The notes under the pieces: generated by a model | The model's database searches: none | What the model saw: only the letters and a program-made list of their open reading frames with translations | What the model was told of the DNA's origin: nothing | Shown: positions 7,434-14,711 of the stretch, piece by piece | Layout of the letters: every line of letters starts with the position of its first letter | Numbering within the stretch: the first letter of the stretch is position 1 | Position numbers and translations under genes: made by a program | Source of the DNA: PALSA-612 sp963776735 | GTDB taxonomy: Bacteria; Actinomycetota; Thermoleophilia; Gaiellales; Gaiellaceae | Assembly: GCA_963776735.1 (NCBI GenBank) | Contig: CAVZNV010000016.1 | Span: forward strand, 310,001 to 374,000 | Direction of reading: 5' to 3' | DNA: 64,000 nt

Positions 7434-9461
7434 GTGGAGACGATTCTCCGCCGGAACGCTGCCCGGGTCGGGCGCCGGGCGTACCTCGGCCTGGCGCTCG
7501 CCGGCCTGTCCGCGTACACGCTGCACGTGCTCGGCGGCGTCGGCTGGGAGGGATCGCGCCGCTTCTTCGACGTCTGGCTCACCGACGCGATGCTCCTGCT
7601 CGCCGTCGTGGCCCTGGCCGTACGGGTCGTTTGCGTCCGGGACGAGCGTGCTGCATGGTCGGCGCTCCTCGTCGCCCTCGCCTGCTGGGCGGCCGGCGAC
7701 ATGGCCTTCGACCTCGTCTACGGAGGCAGTCCGCCGTCGCCGTCACCGGACGACGCGCTCTATCTCGCCTTCTACCCGGCCTGCTACGTCGCGCTCGTCC
7801 TGCTCTTCAGGTCTCGCATCTCTCACGTCGCCCGAAGTCTCTGGCTGGACGGCCTGACGGCGTCACTCGCCGCCTGCGCGATCGGCGCCGCCGTCCTCGT
7901 CGAGGCTGTCGTGGAGACGACCCACGGCAGCCTCGAGGTCGTGGCCACCAACCTTGCCTACCCGCTCGGGGACTGCCTTCTGCTCACGCTCGTCGCCGCC
8001 GTGTTCGTCATCGGCCGCGGCCAGGCGGGCAGGACGTGGCTCGTGATCGGCGCCGGACTGCTGCTGACCGCGATCGCGGACGGCGTCTACCTCTTCCTGA
8101 CGGCGGCGGGGACGTACTCCGAGGGCACGATGCTGGACGCCCTCTGGCCGGCCGCGATGCTCACCCTCGCCTGGGCCGGGCTCGAAGACCGGCCTCGCGC
8201 GGCCAGACTCCAACTCGAGGCAGGGCCGATGCTGGGGACCTCTCTCGTCTGCGGGCTGGTGGCGATCGGGGTCTTCGTCGCCGACCATTTCCACCGGCTG
8301 AACCCCTTCGCCGCGGTGGCCGCGAGCGCGACGCTCGCCTCGGTGGCCGTGCGCGCCGTGCTGACCTTCCGCGAGAACCGGGAGATCGTCGAGCGCATGC
8401 GCGAGCAGACGGTGACCGATGCGCTCACCGGCCTCAGGAACCGCCGCGGGCTGATGGCCGATCTCGAGCAGGCGACCGGGGCGCGCGACCCGGGGTCGCC
8501 GCACGTGTTCGCGCTGTTCGACCTGAACGGCTTCAAGCAGTACAACGACACCTTCGGCCATCCGGCCGGCGACGCGCTGCTCGCACGCCTGGGCCAGCGG
8601 CTGCGCGAAGCGATCGGCGACAACGGCACCGCGTACCGGCTGGGCGGGGACGAGTTCTGCATCCTCTGCTCACCCACGGAAGACACGGACCTGCTCGTCC
8701 GAACCGCTGCCGACGCGTTGACCGAGCAGGGTGAGGTGTTCGAGATCGCGCCGGCGTACGGTGCGGCGCTGCTCCCGCTCGAAGCGGACGGCCCGTCACA
8801 GGCGCTGCGCGTGGCCGACGGGCGCCTCTACGCGCAGAAGCGCACCACCGCCGCCGGTCGCGGACAGCCGCACGAGGTCGTGCTCCAGGCGCTCTTCGAG
8901 CGCGACCCCGAGCTCCGCGCGCACGTCGGTGAGGTCGCCGCGCTCGCTGCCGCGATCGGAAGGCACGTCGGGCTCGACGTGGCCGTGCTCGAGGATCTCC
9001 GCCTCGCCGCCGAGCTTCACGACATCGGCAAGCTCGGCATTCCGGACGAGATCCTGCGCAAGCCAGGACCGCTCTCCGAGGACGAGTGGGTCTTCGTCCA
9101 TCGGCACACTCTCGTCGGGCAGCGCATCCTCGCTGTCGCGCCGATGCTGTCGCGGGTCGGCGAGATCGTCCGTGCAACCCACGAGCGATGGGACGGCGCC
9201 GGCTACCCGGATGGCCTGAAAGGCGAGGAGATTCCGCTGGCGGCGCGGATCATCATGGTCTGCGATGCCTATACGGCCATGACGGCCGACCGCTCGTACC
9301 GGAGGCGGATCGACCCGTGCGAGGCCGTCGAGGAGCTCTCCCGCTGCGCCGGCACGCAGTTCGACCCGGAGCTCGTACCGCTGCTCGTCGTCGTGCTGCT
9401 CGAGCAGCAGCGCGCCGAAGCCGCGGCCGTCTCCCGGCCGGACGCCGCACGGGCGGCGTAG
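7434..9461 (+). CDS. Membrane GGDEF / HD-GYP protein
   Basis: 675 residues. The first ~320 contain about eight or nine hydrophobic segments (sensor region). Then comes a GGDEF domain (DALTGLRNRRG; GGDEF at about 403-407), and an HD-GYP phosphodiesterase domain with HDIGKLG (about 528) and HERWDGAGYPDGLKGEEIP (about 580-598) followed by DAYTAMTADRSYR. Both catalytic signatures look complete, so it could make and degrade c-di-GMP. The GTG at 7434 is the chosen start; GATCAT lies 6 bases upstream, a weak leaderless -10. It converges with the sigma-factor gene, with no spacing. Confidence 0.9.
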   Translation: METILRRNAARVGRRAYLGLALAGLSAYTLHVLGGVGWEGSRRFFDVWLTDAMLLLAVVALAVRVVCVRDERAAWSALLVALACWAAGDMAFDLVYGGSPPSPSPDDALYLAFYPACYVALVLLFRSRISHVARSLWLDGLTASLAACAIGAAVLVEAVVETTHGSLEVVATNLAYPLGDCLLLTLVAAVFVIGRGQAGRTWLVIGAGLLLTAIADGVYLFLTAAGTYSEGTMLDALWPAAMLTLAWAGLEDRPRAARLQLEAGPMLGTSLVCGLVAIGVFVADHFHRLNPFAAVAASATLASVAVRAVLTFRENREIVERMREQTVTDALTGLRNRRGLMADLEQATGARDPGSPHVFALFDLNGFKQYNDTFGHPAGDALLARLGQRLREAIGDNGTAYRLGGDEFCILCSPTEDTDLLVRTAADALTEQGEVFEIAPAYGAALLPLEADGPSQALRVADGRLYAQKRTTAAGRGQPHEVVLQALFERDPELRAHVGEVAALAAAIGRHVGLDVAVLEDLRLAAELHDIGKLGIPDEILRKPGPLSEDEWVFVHRHTLVGQRILAVAPMLSRVGEIVRATHERWDGAGYPDGLKGEEIPLAARIIMVCDAYTAMTADRSYRRRIDPCEAVEELSRCAGTQFDPELVPLLVVVLLEQQRAEAAAVSRPDAARAA

Positions 9462-10559
9462 CTACTGGATGCAGTTCTTGAGGCCCTGGGCCTCGGGGAG
9501 AGACTCCAGCTTCTTCAGCGTGTTGTTCTCGATCTGGCGGATCCGCTCGCGCGTGACGCCGAAGGCGCGGCCGACCTCCTCGAGCGTGCACGGCGGCTCG
9601 CCGTTCAGGCCGAAGCGGAGCTCGATCACCTTGCGCTCGCGCTCCGGTAGCGAGCCGAGCGCGCGTTCGATGTCCTCGCGGCGCAGCGACAGCGTGGCGG
9701 AGTCGAACGGCGACTCGGCGAGATCGTCCTGGACGAAGTCGCCCAGCTCGGACTCCTCGTCCTCTCCGATCGGCTTCTCGAGCGACACCGGGTGCTGCGC
9801 CATGCGCAGGATCTCGCGCACCTCGCCGGTCGTCAGCTCGAGCTCCGCGGCGATCTCGTCGGGCCGCGGCTCGCGCCCGAGGCGCTGGACGAGCTGGCGC
9901 TCGATGTGGACGACCTTGTTCAGCTTTTCGACCATGTGCACCGGGATGCGGATCGTGCGCGCCTTGTCGGCGATCGCGCGCGTGACCGCCTGCCGGATCC
10001 ACCAGGTGGCGTAGGTCGAGAACTTGTAGCCCTTGCGGTAGTCGAACTTCTCGACGGCGCGGATGAGGCCGAGCGAGCCTTCCTGGATCAGGTCGAGGAA
10101 CGACAGTCCACGGCCGAGGTAGCTCTTTGCGATCGAGACGACGAGGCGGAGGTTGGCCTCGGTCATCTGCCGTTTCGCCTCCATGTCGCCGCGCTCGATG
10201 CGCTTGGCGAGGTAGACCTCCTGGTCGGCGGTCAGGAGCGGCACCTTGCCGATCTCGCGCAGGTAGAGGCGCAACGAGTCGAGCGACGGCTCGACGGAGA
10301 GGTCGAGCTTCGGTGCGACCTTCTCCTCTTCCACGAGCGGCTGCTCGTGCGGCGGGTGCTTGTGCTGCTCGCCTTCGACGAGCTCGATGCCGTGGTCGAC
10401 CAGGTAGGTGTAGAAGTCCTCGACCTGCTCCTTCGTCAGGTCGACCTCTTCGAGTCCCTGGACGATCTCGTCGTAGGTGAGGACGCCCTTGTCGAGACCG
10501 TCCTGGACGAGCTTGTGGAGCTCTTCGATCTCCGGCAGTGAGATATCGACGGTGAGCAC
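9462..10559 (-). CDS. rpoD: Primary RNA polymerase sigma factor (RpoD/SigA)
   Basis: A 365-residue sigma-70. Region 1.1-like segment at the N-terminus (EIEELHKLVQDGLDKGVLTYDEI), an acidic linker, region 1.2 (DSLRLYLREIGKVPLLT), region 2 (EANLRLVVSIAKSYLGRGL, DLIQEGSLGLIRAVEKFD, KFSTYATWWIRQA), region 3, and region 4 with FGVTRERIRQIE. This full set defines the housekeeping factor. GTG 10559 is preceded by GGAGG. The 534-bp upstream gap holds tandem repeats and hairpins that may belong to its leader. Confidence 0.95.
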   Translation of the reverse strand: MLTVDISLPEIEELHKLVQDGLDKGVLTYDEIVQGLEEVDLTKEQVEDFYTYLVDHGIELVEGEQHKHPPHEQPLVEEEKVAPKLDLSVEPSLDSLRLYLREIGKVPLLTADQEVYLAKRIERGDMEAKRQMTEANLRLVVSIAKSYLGRGLSFLDLIQEGSLGLIRAVEKFDYRKGYKFSTYATWWIRQAVTRAIADKARTIRIPVHMVEKLNKVVHIERQLVQRLGREPRPDEIAAELELTTGEVREILRMAQHPVSLEKPIGEDEESELGDFVQDDLAESPFDSATLSLRREDIERALGSLPERERKVIELRFGLNGEPPCTLEEVGRAFGVTRERIRQIENNTLKKLESLPEAQGLKNCIQ

Positions 10560-10772
10560 GTGACCTCCGTTTTCTTCGCGCTTGGCGGGGTGCCGCTGGA
10601 CCTACCTGGAACGCAAAGAGCCGGTCACGCTCGTCCCGGCTCACCTTCGGGGAGGCGGATACTACAACGGGACACGTCCTTCTGTGCAAACCCGCCCGGA
10701 ATCCGCGGCAAGCCCGGCAGGAGGCCGACAGACACGGCCGGAACGGCCGGGGGGCGCACTCCCACCCAACGT

Positions 10773-10802
10773 CGAGGGTGGGGCCACAGCCCACCACCCT
10801 CG
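10773..10802. repeat. Hairpin in the rpoD upstream region with an alternative pairing
   Basis: A perfect 9-bp stem CGAGGGTGG / CCACCCTCG with a 12-base loop. CCCACCC at 10761-10767 can instead pair with GGGTGGG at 10776-10782, so two mutually exclusive structures are possible, as in attenuators. On the minus strand this would lie about 215-240 bases before the rpoD start. Confidence 0.4.
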
Positions 10803-10887
10803 CTGCGAGCGTACCGCCGCCGGGCGCGCCGAGATGTGACGCGAACGTGAATCTTGTGGAACTTCTCGTCCACACCGCCCGGCCGGT

Positions 10888-10937
10888 CACGGCCGCGTAG
10901 ACCAGAGCCGGACACGGCCGCAAAGACCAGGGCCGGA
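10888..10937. repeat. 25-bp tandem repeat, two units
   Basis: Unit 1 (10888-10912) begins CACGGCCGCGTAGACCAG; unit 2 (10913-10937) begins CACGGCCGCAAAGACCAG; both end GCCGGA. They match at 22 of 25 positions. The unit length is near two and a half helical turns, which suits protein binding, but function is unknown. Confidence 0.5.
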
Positions 10938-10969
10938 CACGCTTGCGACGGCACAGGCCCGTGAAAGCA

Positions 10970-10993
10970 AGCGGCGGGCCGTGGCCCGCCGCT
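10970..10993. terminator. Perfect GC-rich palindrome, possible terminator or operator
   Basis: AGCGGCGGGCC followed by GT and GGCCCGCCGCT: 11-bp arms. No T-run follows on either strand. It sits about 100 bp before the methyltransferase/MTHFR gene. Terminator, boundary element and protein site are all possible. Confidence 0.35.
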
Positions 10994-11081
10994 CGAATCC
11001 CCTGCGCGTCCGGAAACTCTGCCGTTAGTCTCTCGGTCGGAGGAGCTCGTCCCCAGCATCGGCACGTCCTCTCGTCCTCTT

Positions 11082-11087
11082 TAGAGT
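11082..11087 (+). promoter_or_regulatory. -10 box, leaderless start of the methyltransferase/MTHFR gene
   Basis: TAGAGT followed by 6 bases (TCGTCC) and the GTG start at 11094. No ribosome-binding site is present, which fits a leaderless transcript. Confidence 0.5.
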
Positions 11088-11093
11088 TCGTCC

Positions 11094-12902
11094 GTGGCAA
11101 ATCCCCTGGTCGAGCGCCTCCGGTCAGGCAGACCGATCTGCTGCGACGGCGGCATGGGCTCGCTGATCTCGGCGGCCGTCCCTCGCCTGCGCTGCCCGGA
11201 GGAGGCGAACATCCGCGCTCCCGAAGGCGTCCTCTCGCTCCACCTCGGCTTCATCAACGCCGGCGCCGAGTTGATCGAGACGAACACGTTCGGCGCGAAC
11301 CGGCGCAAGCTCGCCGGTCGTTTCCTCGAGGACGAGATCGAGCGGATCAACTCGGACGGCGTCAAGATTGCGCGAGAGGCGAGACAGGTCTCGGGCCGGC
11401 ACGTGCTGATCGCCGGCGCGATCGGCCCGCTCGGCGACCTCGGCGACGCAGAAGACGACCGCGGCGCGCTTTTCGCCGAGCAGGCGGAGCTCCTCGAAGC
11501 TCGCGGGGTCGACCTGTTCTTCGTCGAGACGTTCTACGACCTCGGTGAGCTCGAAACGGCAATCGCGGCCGTGCGTGCGGTCTCCTCGCTCCCGGTCGTC
11601 GCGCTCCTGACGTTCGACGAGGACGGCGAGACGCTGGCCGGCGTCTCGGCACGCGCGGCTGCAGCCCGCCTGGCCGACCTCGGTGTCGACGCGGTCGGCG
11701 CGAACCACGGCGCCGGCCCCCACGCCTGCCTGACGGCCCTGCAGCAGATGAGCGACGTCGGGCTGCCGCTCGCCGCCCTGCCGAACCTCGGCCTCGCCGG
11801 CCTGACCGGCGGCAGGATCATCTTCCCGCACGCGACGCCCGAGTACTTCGCCGAGTTCGCCGCGGAGGCGATCGAGCTCGGTGCGACCCTGGTCGGAGGT
11901 TGCTGCGGCACGACGCCCACCGAGATCGCTGCCATCCGCTCGGCGATCGACGAGGGCCGACGCCCGCGCGCGCCGTTCCGGGCGGCCGAGCGCGAGCTGG
12001 CGGTAGCCGCCGCCGCGGTCGAGCACGAGACCCGCCTCGAGCGCGACCTGTGCGAGGGCACCTGGGTCGTCTCGATTCAGCTCGATCCGCCGCTCGGCGG
12101 CAGCCACGCCGGGATGCTCGACGTGGCCGCCGCGATCGCCGACTCCGGCCTCGCCCGCTATGTGGACGTGAACGACAACGCCACGGCCCGGGCGGCGATG
12201 AGCGGGCTGATCATGGCCGCGGCGATCGAGCGAACGGTCGACATCGAGACGATCCCGCACCTGACGCCGCGCGACGCGACGATCATGGGGCTCGAGTCGC
12301 AGCTCCTCGGCGCCCACGCGGAGGGCGTCCGCAACGTTCTCGCGGTCACGGGCGATCCGCCCGAAGTCGGCGACTACCCCGGCTCCGAAGGCGTCTACGA
12401 GCTCGACTCGGTCGGCCTGACCCGCCTCATGTCGCGCCTGAACGCCGGCGAGGACTACAACGGCAAGACGATCGACGCGCCGACGTCGTTCTTCCCCGGA
12501 GTGGCGGTCAACCCGACCGCCGACGATCTCGACCTCGAGATCTCCAGGTTCCATGCCAAGGTCGACGCGGGCGCGCGCTTCGCGATGACGCAGATCCTCT
12601 TCGACCTCGACCACCTCGACCGCTTCCTCGCCGCGCTCGGCGGCGGCTCGCCTGTGCCGCTGCTCGTCGGGCTGTTCCCGGTCTGGAGCTACCGGCTCGC
12701 CGTGCGCCTGCACAACGAGGTGCCCGGCATCCTCGTGCCCGAGAGCCTCCAGGCCGCCCTGCTCGACGCAGGCCCGAAGGCAGCCGCGATCGGCCTCGAC
12801 CATACGCGGCGCCTGTACGAGGAAACAAAGGAGAAAGCCGCCGGCGCCTACGTCGTCGCACCCTTCAGGCAGCCCCTCGCTGCGCTCGACGTGCTCCACT
12901 AG
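11094..12902 (+). CDS. Homocysteine S-methyltransferase / methylenetetrahydrofolate reductase fusion
   Basis: 602 residues. The N-terminal barrel (1 to about 300) is a homocysteine/betaine-type methyltransferase with DGGMGSLI, ETNTFGANR and the zinc pair in VGGCCGTTPTE (about 265-275). The C-terminal half (about 325-600) is an MTHFR-like FAD barrel with NVLAVTGDPP and FAMTQILFD. The arrangement is that of YitJ-type bifunctional enzymes, joining one-carbon units to methionine synthesis. The first zinc ligand, usually Cys in a G(I/V/L)NC motif, appears as His in VGANHGAGP (about residue 205). A Cys-His-type zinc site or loss of methyltransferase activity are both possible. Confidence 0.85.
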   Translation: MANPLVERLRSGRPICCDGGMGSLISAAVPRLRCPEEANIRAPEGVLSLHLGFINAGAELIETNTFGANRRKLAGRFLEDEIERINSDGVKIAREARQVSGRHVLIAGAIGPLGDLGDAEDDRGALFAEQAELLEARGVDLFFVETFYDLGELETAIAAVRAVSSLPVVALLTFDEDGETLAGVSARAAAARLADLGVDAVGANHGAGPHACLTALQQMSDVGLPLAALPNLGLAGLTGGRIIFPHATPEYFAEFAAEAIELGATLVGGCCGTTPTEIAAIRSAIDEGRRPRAPFRAAERELAVAAAAVEHETRLERDLCEGTWVVSIQLDPPLGGSHAGMLDVAAAIADSGLARYVDVNDNATARAAMSGLIMAAAIERTVDIETIPHLTPRDATIMGLESQLLGAHAEGVRNVLAVTGDPPEVGDYPGSEGVYELDSVGLTRLMSRLNAGEDYNGKTIDAPTSFFPGVAVNPTADDLDLEISRFHAKVDAGARFAMTQILFDLDHLDRFLAALGGGSPVPLLVGLFPVWSYRLAVRLHNEVPGILVPESLQAALLDAGPKAAAIGLDHTRRLYEETKEKAAGAYVVAPFRQPLAALDVLH

Positions 12903-12915
12903 ACTGTTCCCGCTC

Positions 12916-12989
12916 GGGGGCGTAGTTCAGCTGGTTAGAACGCCGGCCTGTCACGCCGGAGGTCGCGGGTTCGAGTCCCGTCGCTCCCG
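12916..12989 (+). tRNA. tRNA-Asp (GTC)
   Basis: A 74-base tRNA without encoded CCA. The acceptor stem GGGGGCG (12916-12922) pairs with CGCTCCC (12982-12988) with one G-T. The D arm (GTTCAGCTGGTTAGAAC), the anticodon arm CCGGCCTGTCACGCCGG with GTC, and the T arm with GGTTCGAGTCC are all present. Discriminator base G at 12989. Confidence 0.96.
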
Positions 12990-12994
12990 TCTCG

Positions 12995-13019
12995 AAACCG
13001 CCTGCACACGGGCGGTTTT
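12995..13019 (+). terminator. Rho-independent terminator of tRNA-Asp
   Basis: AAACCGCC (12995-13002), a 7-base loop, then GGGCGGTTTT. The stem is followed by a T-run, directly downstream of the tRNA. Confidence 0.8.
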
Positions 13020-13123
13020 CGCATTTTGGGAAACGCCACGCAGAACGAGCGAACGCCCTCGTGAGCAGGGCCGGATTCCGATGACGAGAGCCCGGCCCTG
13101 CGCAGTTCTGAACTGGAGTTGGG

Positions 13124-13981
13124 TTACTTGGCGATGAGCGTGGCGAAGACCTGGACGTTGATGTCGCTGGACTTGTCCCAGCCGCCATCGCAAGCGGTCA
13201 TTGGGGGAGTGTTGACGCTGGAGTTGCACTGGATCGGTGCTGACCCGAGTGCGTTCTTCGGCCAGGCCAGATAGTGGTTGTCGGCGCCCATCTGCGTTGA
13301 GCCGCTGAGTGCCGCGTTCGATGCGTGGTTGAACCAGTAGTTGTTCACCTGGTCGCGGGCGGTCGCGTCGACGGCGAAGTTGTACATCGTCCCGCCTTGG
13401 ACGAGCATCCGCTTGCTCGGGTTCTGTTGGTTCGGGAATCCGAAGTCGATCTGCCAGAGCTGGTAGGTGTTGCTGTTGCCCTGATAGTTCGGCTGCAGAG
13501 GATCCCCGTAGGAGACCCGAGTGCCGATGATGTTGAGGTTGCTGGTACCTGCGATGCCAATCTTGAGCGTGCCGGTGGCGACAAGCTTGACCGCACCCGG
13601 AGTCGCGGCCCCGAGGTAGAGGCTGAGGTTGCTGTAGTCGTTGCCGAGCACGTAGGCGGTGTTGGAGACGAGACCGGTCGCAGTCCAGACGCGTATCTTG
13701 TCGATTTGCCAGAGCTGGCCGCGCGTGCCGATCGTGAAGTTGTCACCGGTCACGTAGGTGTTGTCCACGGCCCAGGCGACGTTGCTCCGGTTCGCGCCGG
13801 CAGCGTTGTTCAGGTTCGCAGTTGGCAGGCCGCGATCGAAGGCGAGAACGGAGCCCTTGACCGTAGTGGCCGGTTTGCTTGCGCTGGCGCTCGCCAGCGC
13901 AGTGCCAGTCACGGCCATGGCGAGGATGACCACGACGAAACTGGTCAGCCTCCAGCTCGGGCCGTGCTTGAAGACCGTCAT
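13124..13981 (-). CDS. Secreted protein of unknown function, lower GC
   Basis: 285 residues. A signal peptide is evident (SWRLTSFVVVILAMAVTGTALASA). The mature protein is rich in Asn, Thr, Gly and aromatic residues, for example GQLWQIDKIRVWTATGLVSN, YQLWQIDFGFPNQQNPS and a C-terminal pair of Cys around MTACDGGWD, and looks like an all-beta extracellular domain. I do not recognise the family. AGGAG sits 6 bases before ATG 13981. GC is visibly lower (about 60%) than neighbouring genes, and it lies directly beside a tRNA gene, so recent acquisition is possible. Confidence 0.75.
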   Translation of the reverse strand: MTVFKHGPSWRLTSFVVVILAMAVTGTALASASASKPATTVKGSVLAFDRGLPTANLNNAAGANRSNVAWAVDNTYVTGDNFTIGTRGQLWQIDKIRVWTATGLVSNTAYVLGNDYSNLSLYLGAATPGAVKLVATGTLKIGIAGTSNLNIIGTRVSYGDPLQPNYQGNSNTYQLWQIDFGFPNQQNPSKRMLVQGGTMYNFAVDATARDQVNNYWFNHASNAALSGSTQMGADNHYLAWPKNALGSAPIQCNSSVNTPPMTACDGGWDKSSDINVQVFATLIAK

Positions 13982-14368
13982 GTGCTTCTCCTAACTCGGT
14001 CAGCGAACAGACAGCGCGTTCAAAGACGCTGGCTCAGCCTGCGGCTGAGACTGTCGTCGCAACGAGGAAGAAGACGTATCCGGCTGACGGGTAGACGGCA
14101 GTCTGAAATCCCGTCAGAACAACTGGCTCGCTGTAACTTTGTGAAATCTATCACTAAGCGTTCCGCAATTTGATCAGGGAATACCCCGATAAGCACCTGT
14201 CGAGCCACGAGCCAACTCGACGCCGCGCCGCCGAACGGCTGGAGCTGACCGAGCCGGCGTGAGCATCAGCTCAAGGACTCCGAAACCGGCCAAAATGATC
14301 GCGTTCTTGCCCCTCCGGGTCATCAGACCGCTAGCCGCCCGCGTCTCGTCTACGAGCAGGCTTCTCGG
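13982..14368. other. Intergenic region, lower GC, no supported gene
   Basis: 387 bases between the secreted protein and the DUF4242-like gene. The right-hand promoter side of the secreted gene includes an AT-richer stretch (14130-14185). Short open frames occur, but none shows family similarity, a ribosome site or the local codon bias. I see no clear repeat in it. Confidence 0.5.
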
Positions 14369-14641
14369 TCATCGTGCTCCTTCCGGATTCGTGAGGGCTT
14401 CAGCCACTCGCTCGAATGTCAGGCCGGCGAGCACCGCGGCTTGCCGGACGGTCTCGGCGGAGCCGGCTTCGTAGAGGAAGAGACACGTCTCGTCCTCGGG
14501 GACGAAGATCGCCCGCAGGTAGCGGACAGGTGTTCCTTGCCGGGTCAGCTGCTCAGCAGCGATCCGGGCCTTCGCCGACATCGGCGCGACCGCTGCGTCG
14601 TCGAGTCGCGAGAGATAGAACTCGAGCAGGAATTCGGCCAT
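14369..14641 (-). CDS. DUF4242-like small protein
   Basis: 90 residues with a ferredoxin-like alpha/beta pattern: MAEFLLEFYLSRLD, GTPVRYLRAIFVPEDETCLFLYEA, AETVRQAAVLAGLTFERVAEAL. DEt.flf.eA.s...v..a...g is typical of DUF4242 (SCO4226-like nickel-binding proteins), to which I assign it. The usual role is unknown. The start is decided by a strongly conserved promoter (14641-14700) that places the transcript start at ATG 14641. It lies 70 bases downstream of the LAL regulator gene but has its own promoter. Confidence 0.75.
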   Translation of the reverse strand: MAEFLLEFYLSRLDDAAVAPMSAKARIAAEQLTRQGTPVRYLRAIFVPEDETCLFLYEAGSAETVRQAAVLAGLTFERVAEALTNPEGAR

Positions 14642-14700
14642 GCCGAAGACGGTAGGCGCCGCTTCGCCGGGGCGAAATAGCGGAAACCCTCAACATCGGG
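14641..14700 (-). promoter_or_regulatory. Conserved promoter, copy A (of DUF4242-like gene)
   Basis: Read on the minus strand from 14700 to the ATG at 14641, this matches 17512-17571 on the plus strand at the same spacing (59 bases) with about 83% identity. Shared blocks are GGTTTCCGCTATTTCGCC and CGGCGCCTA followed by CGTCTTCGGCATG. TACCGT lies 7 bases before the ATG. The regulator gene between the two copies is the likely binding protein. Confidence 0.7.
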
Positions 14701-14711
14701 CGCCGCGGAAG

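Larger units (their letters stand above)
10560..11093. other. Intergenic region upstream of rpoD and the methyltransferase/MTHFR gene
   Basis: No coding region is supported here. It contains a hairpin at 10773-10802, a 25-bp tandem repeat at 10888-10937, a perfect palindrome at 10970-10993 and the -10 box at 11082-11087. The two flanking genes are divergent, so both 5' regions fall here; the rpoD leader may be several hundred bases long. Confidence 0.6.

Noticed and set aside
14020..14208. A 62-residue minus-strand open frame in the low-GC spacer
   Set aside because: No ribosome site, no recognisable domain and a composition like the surrounding non-coding DNA.
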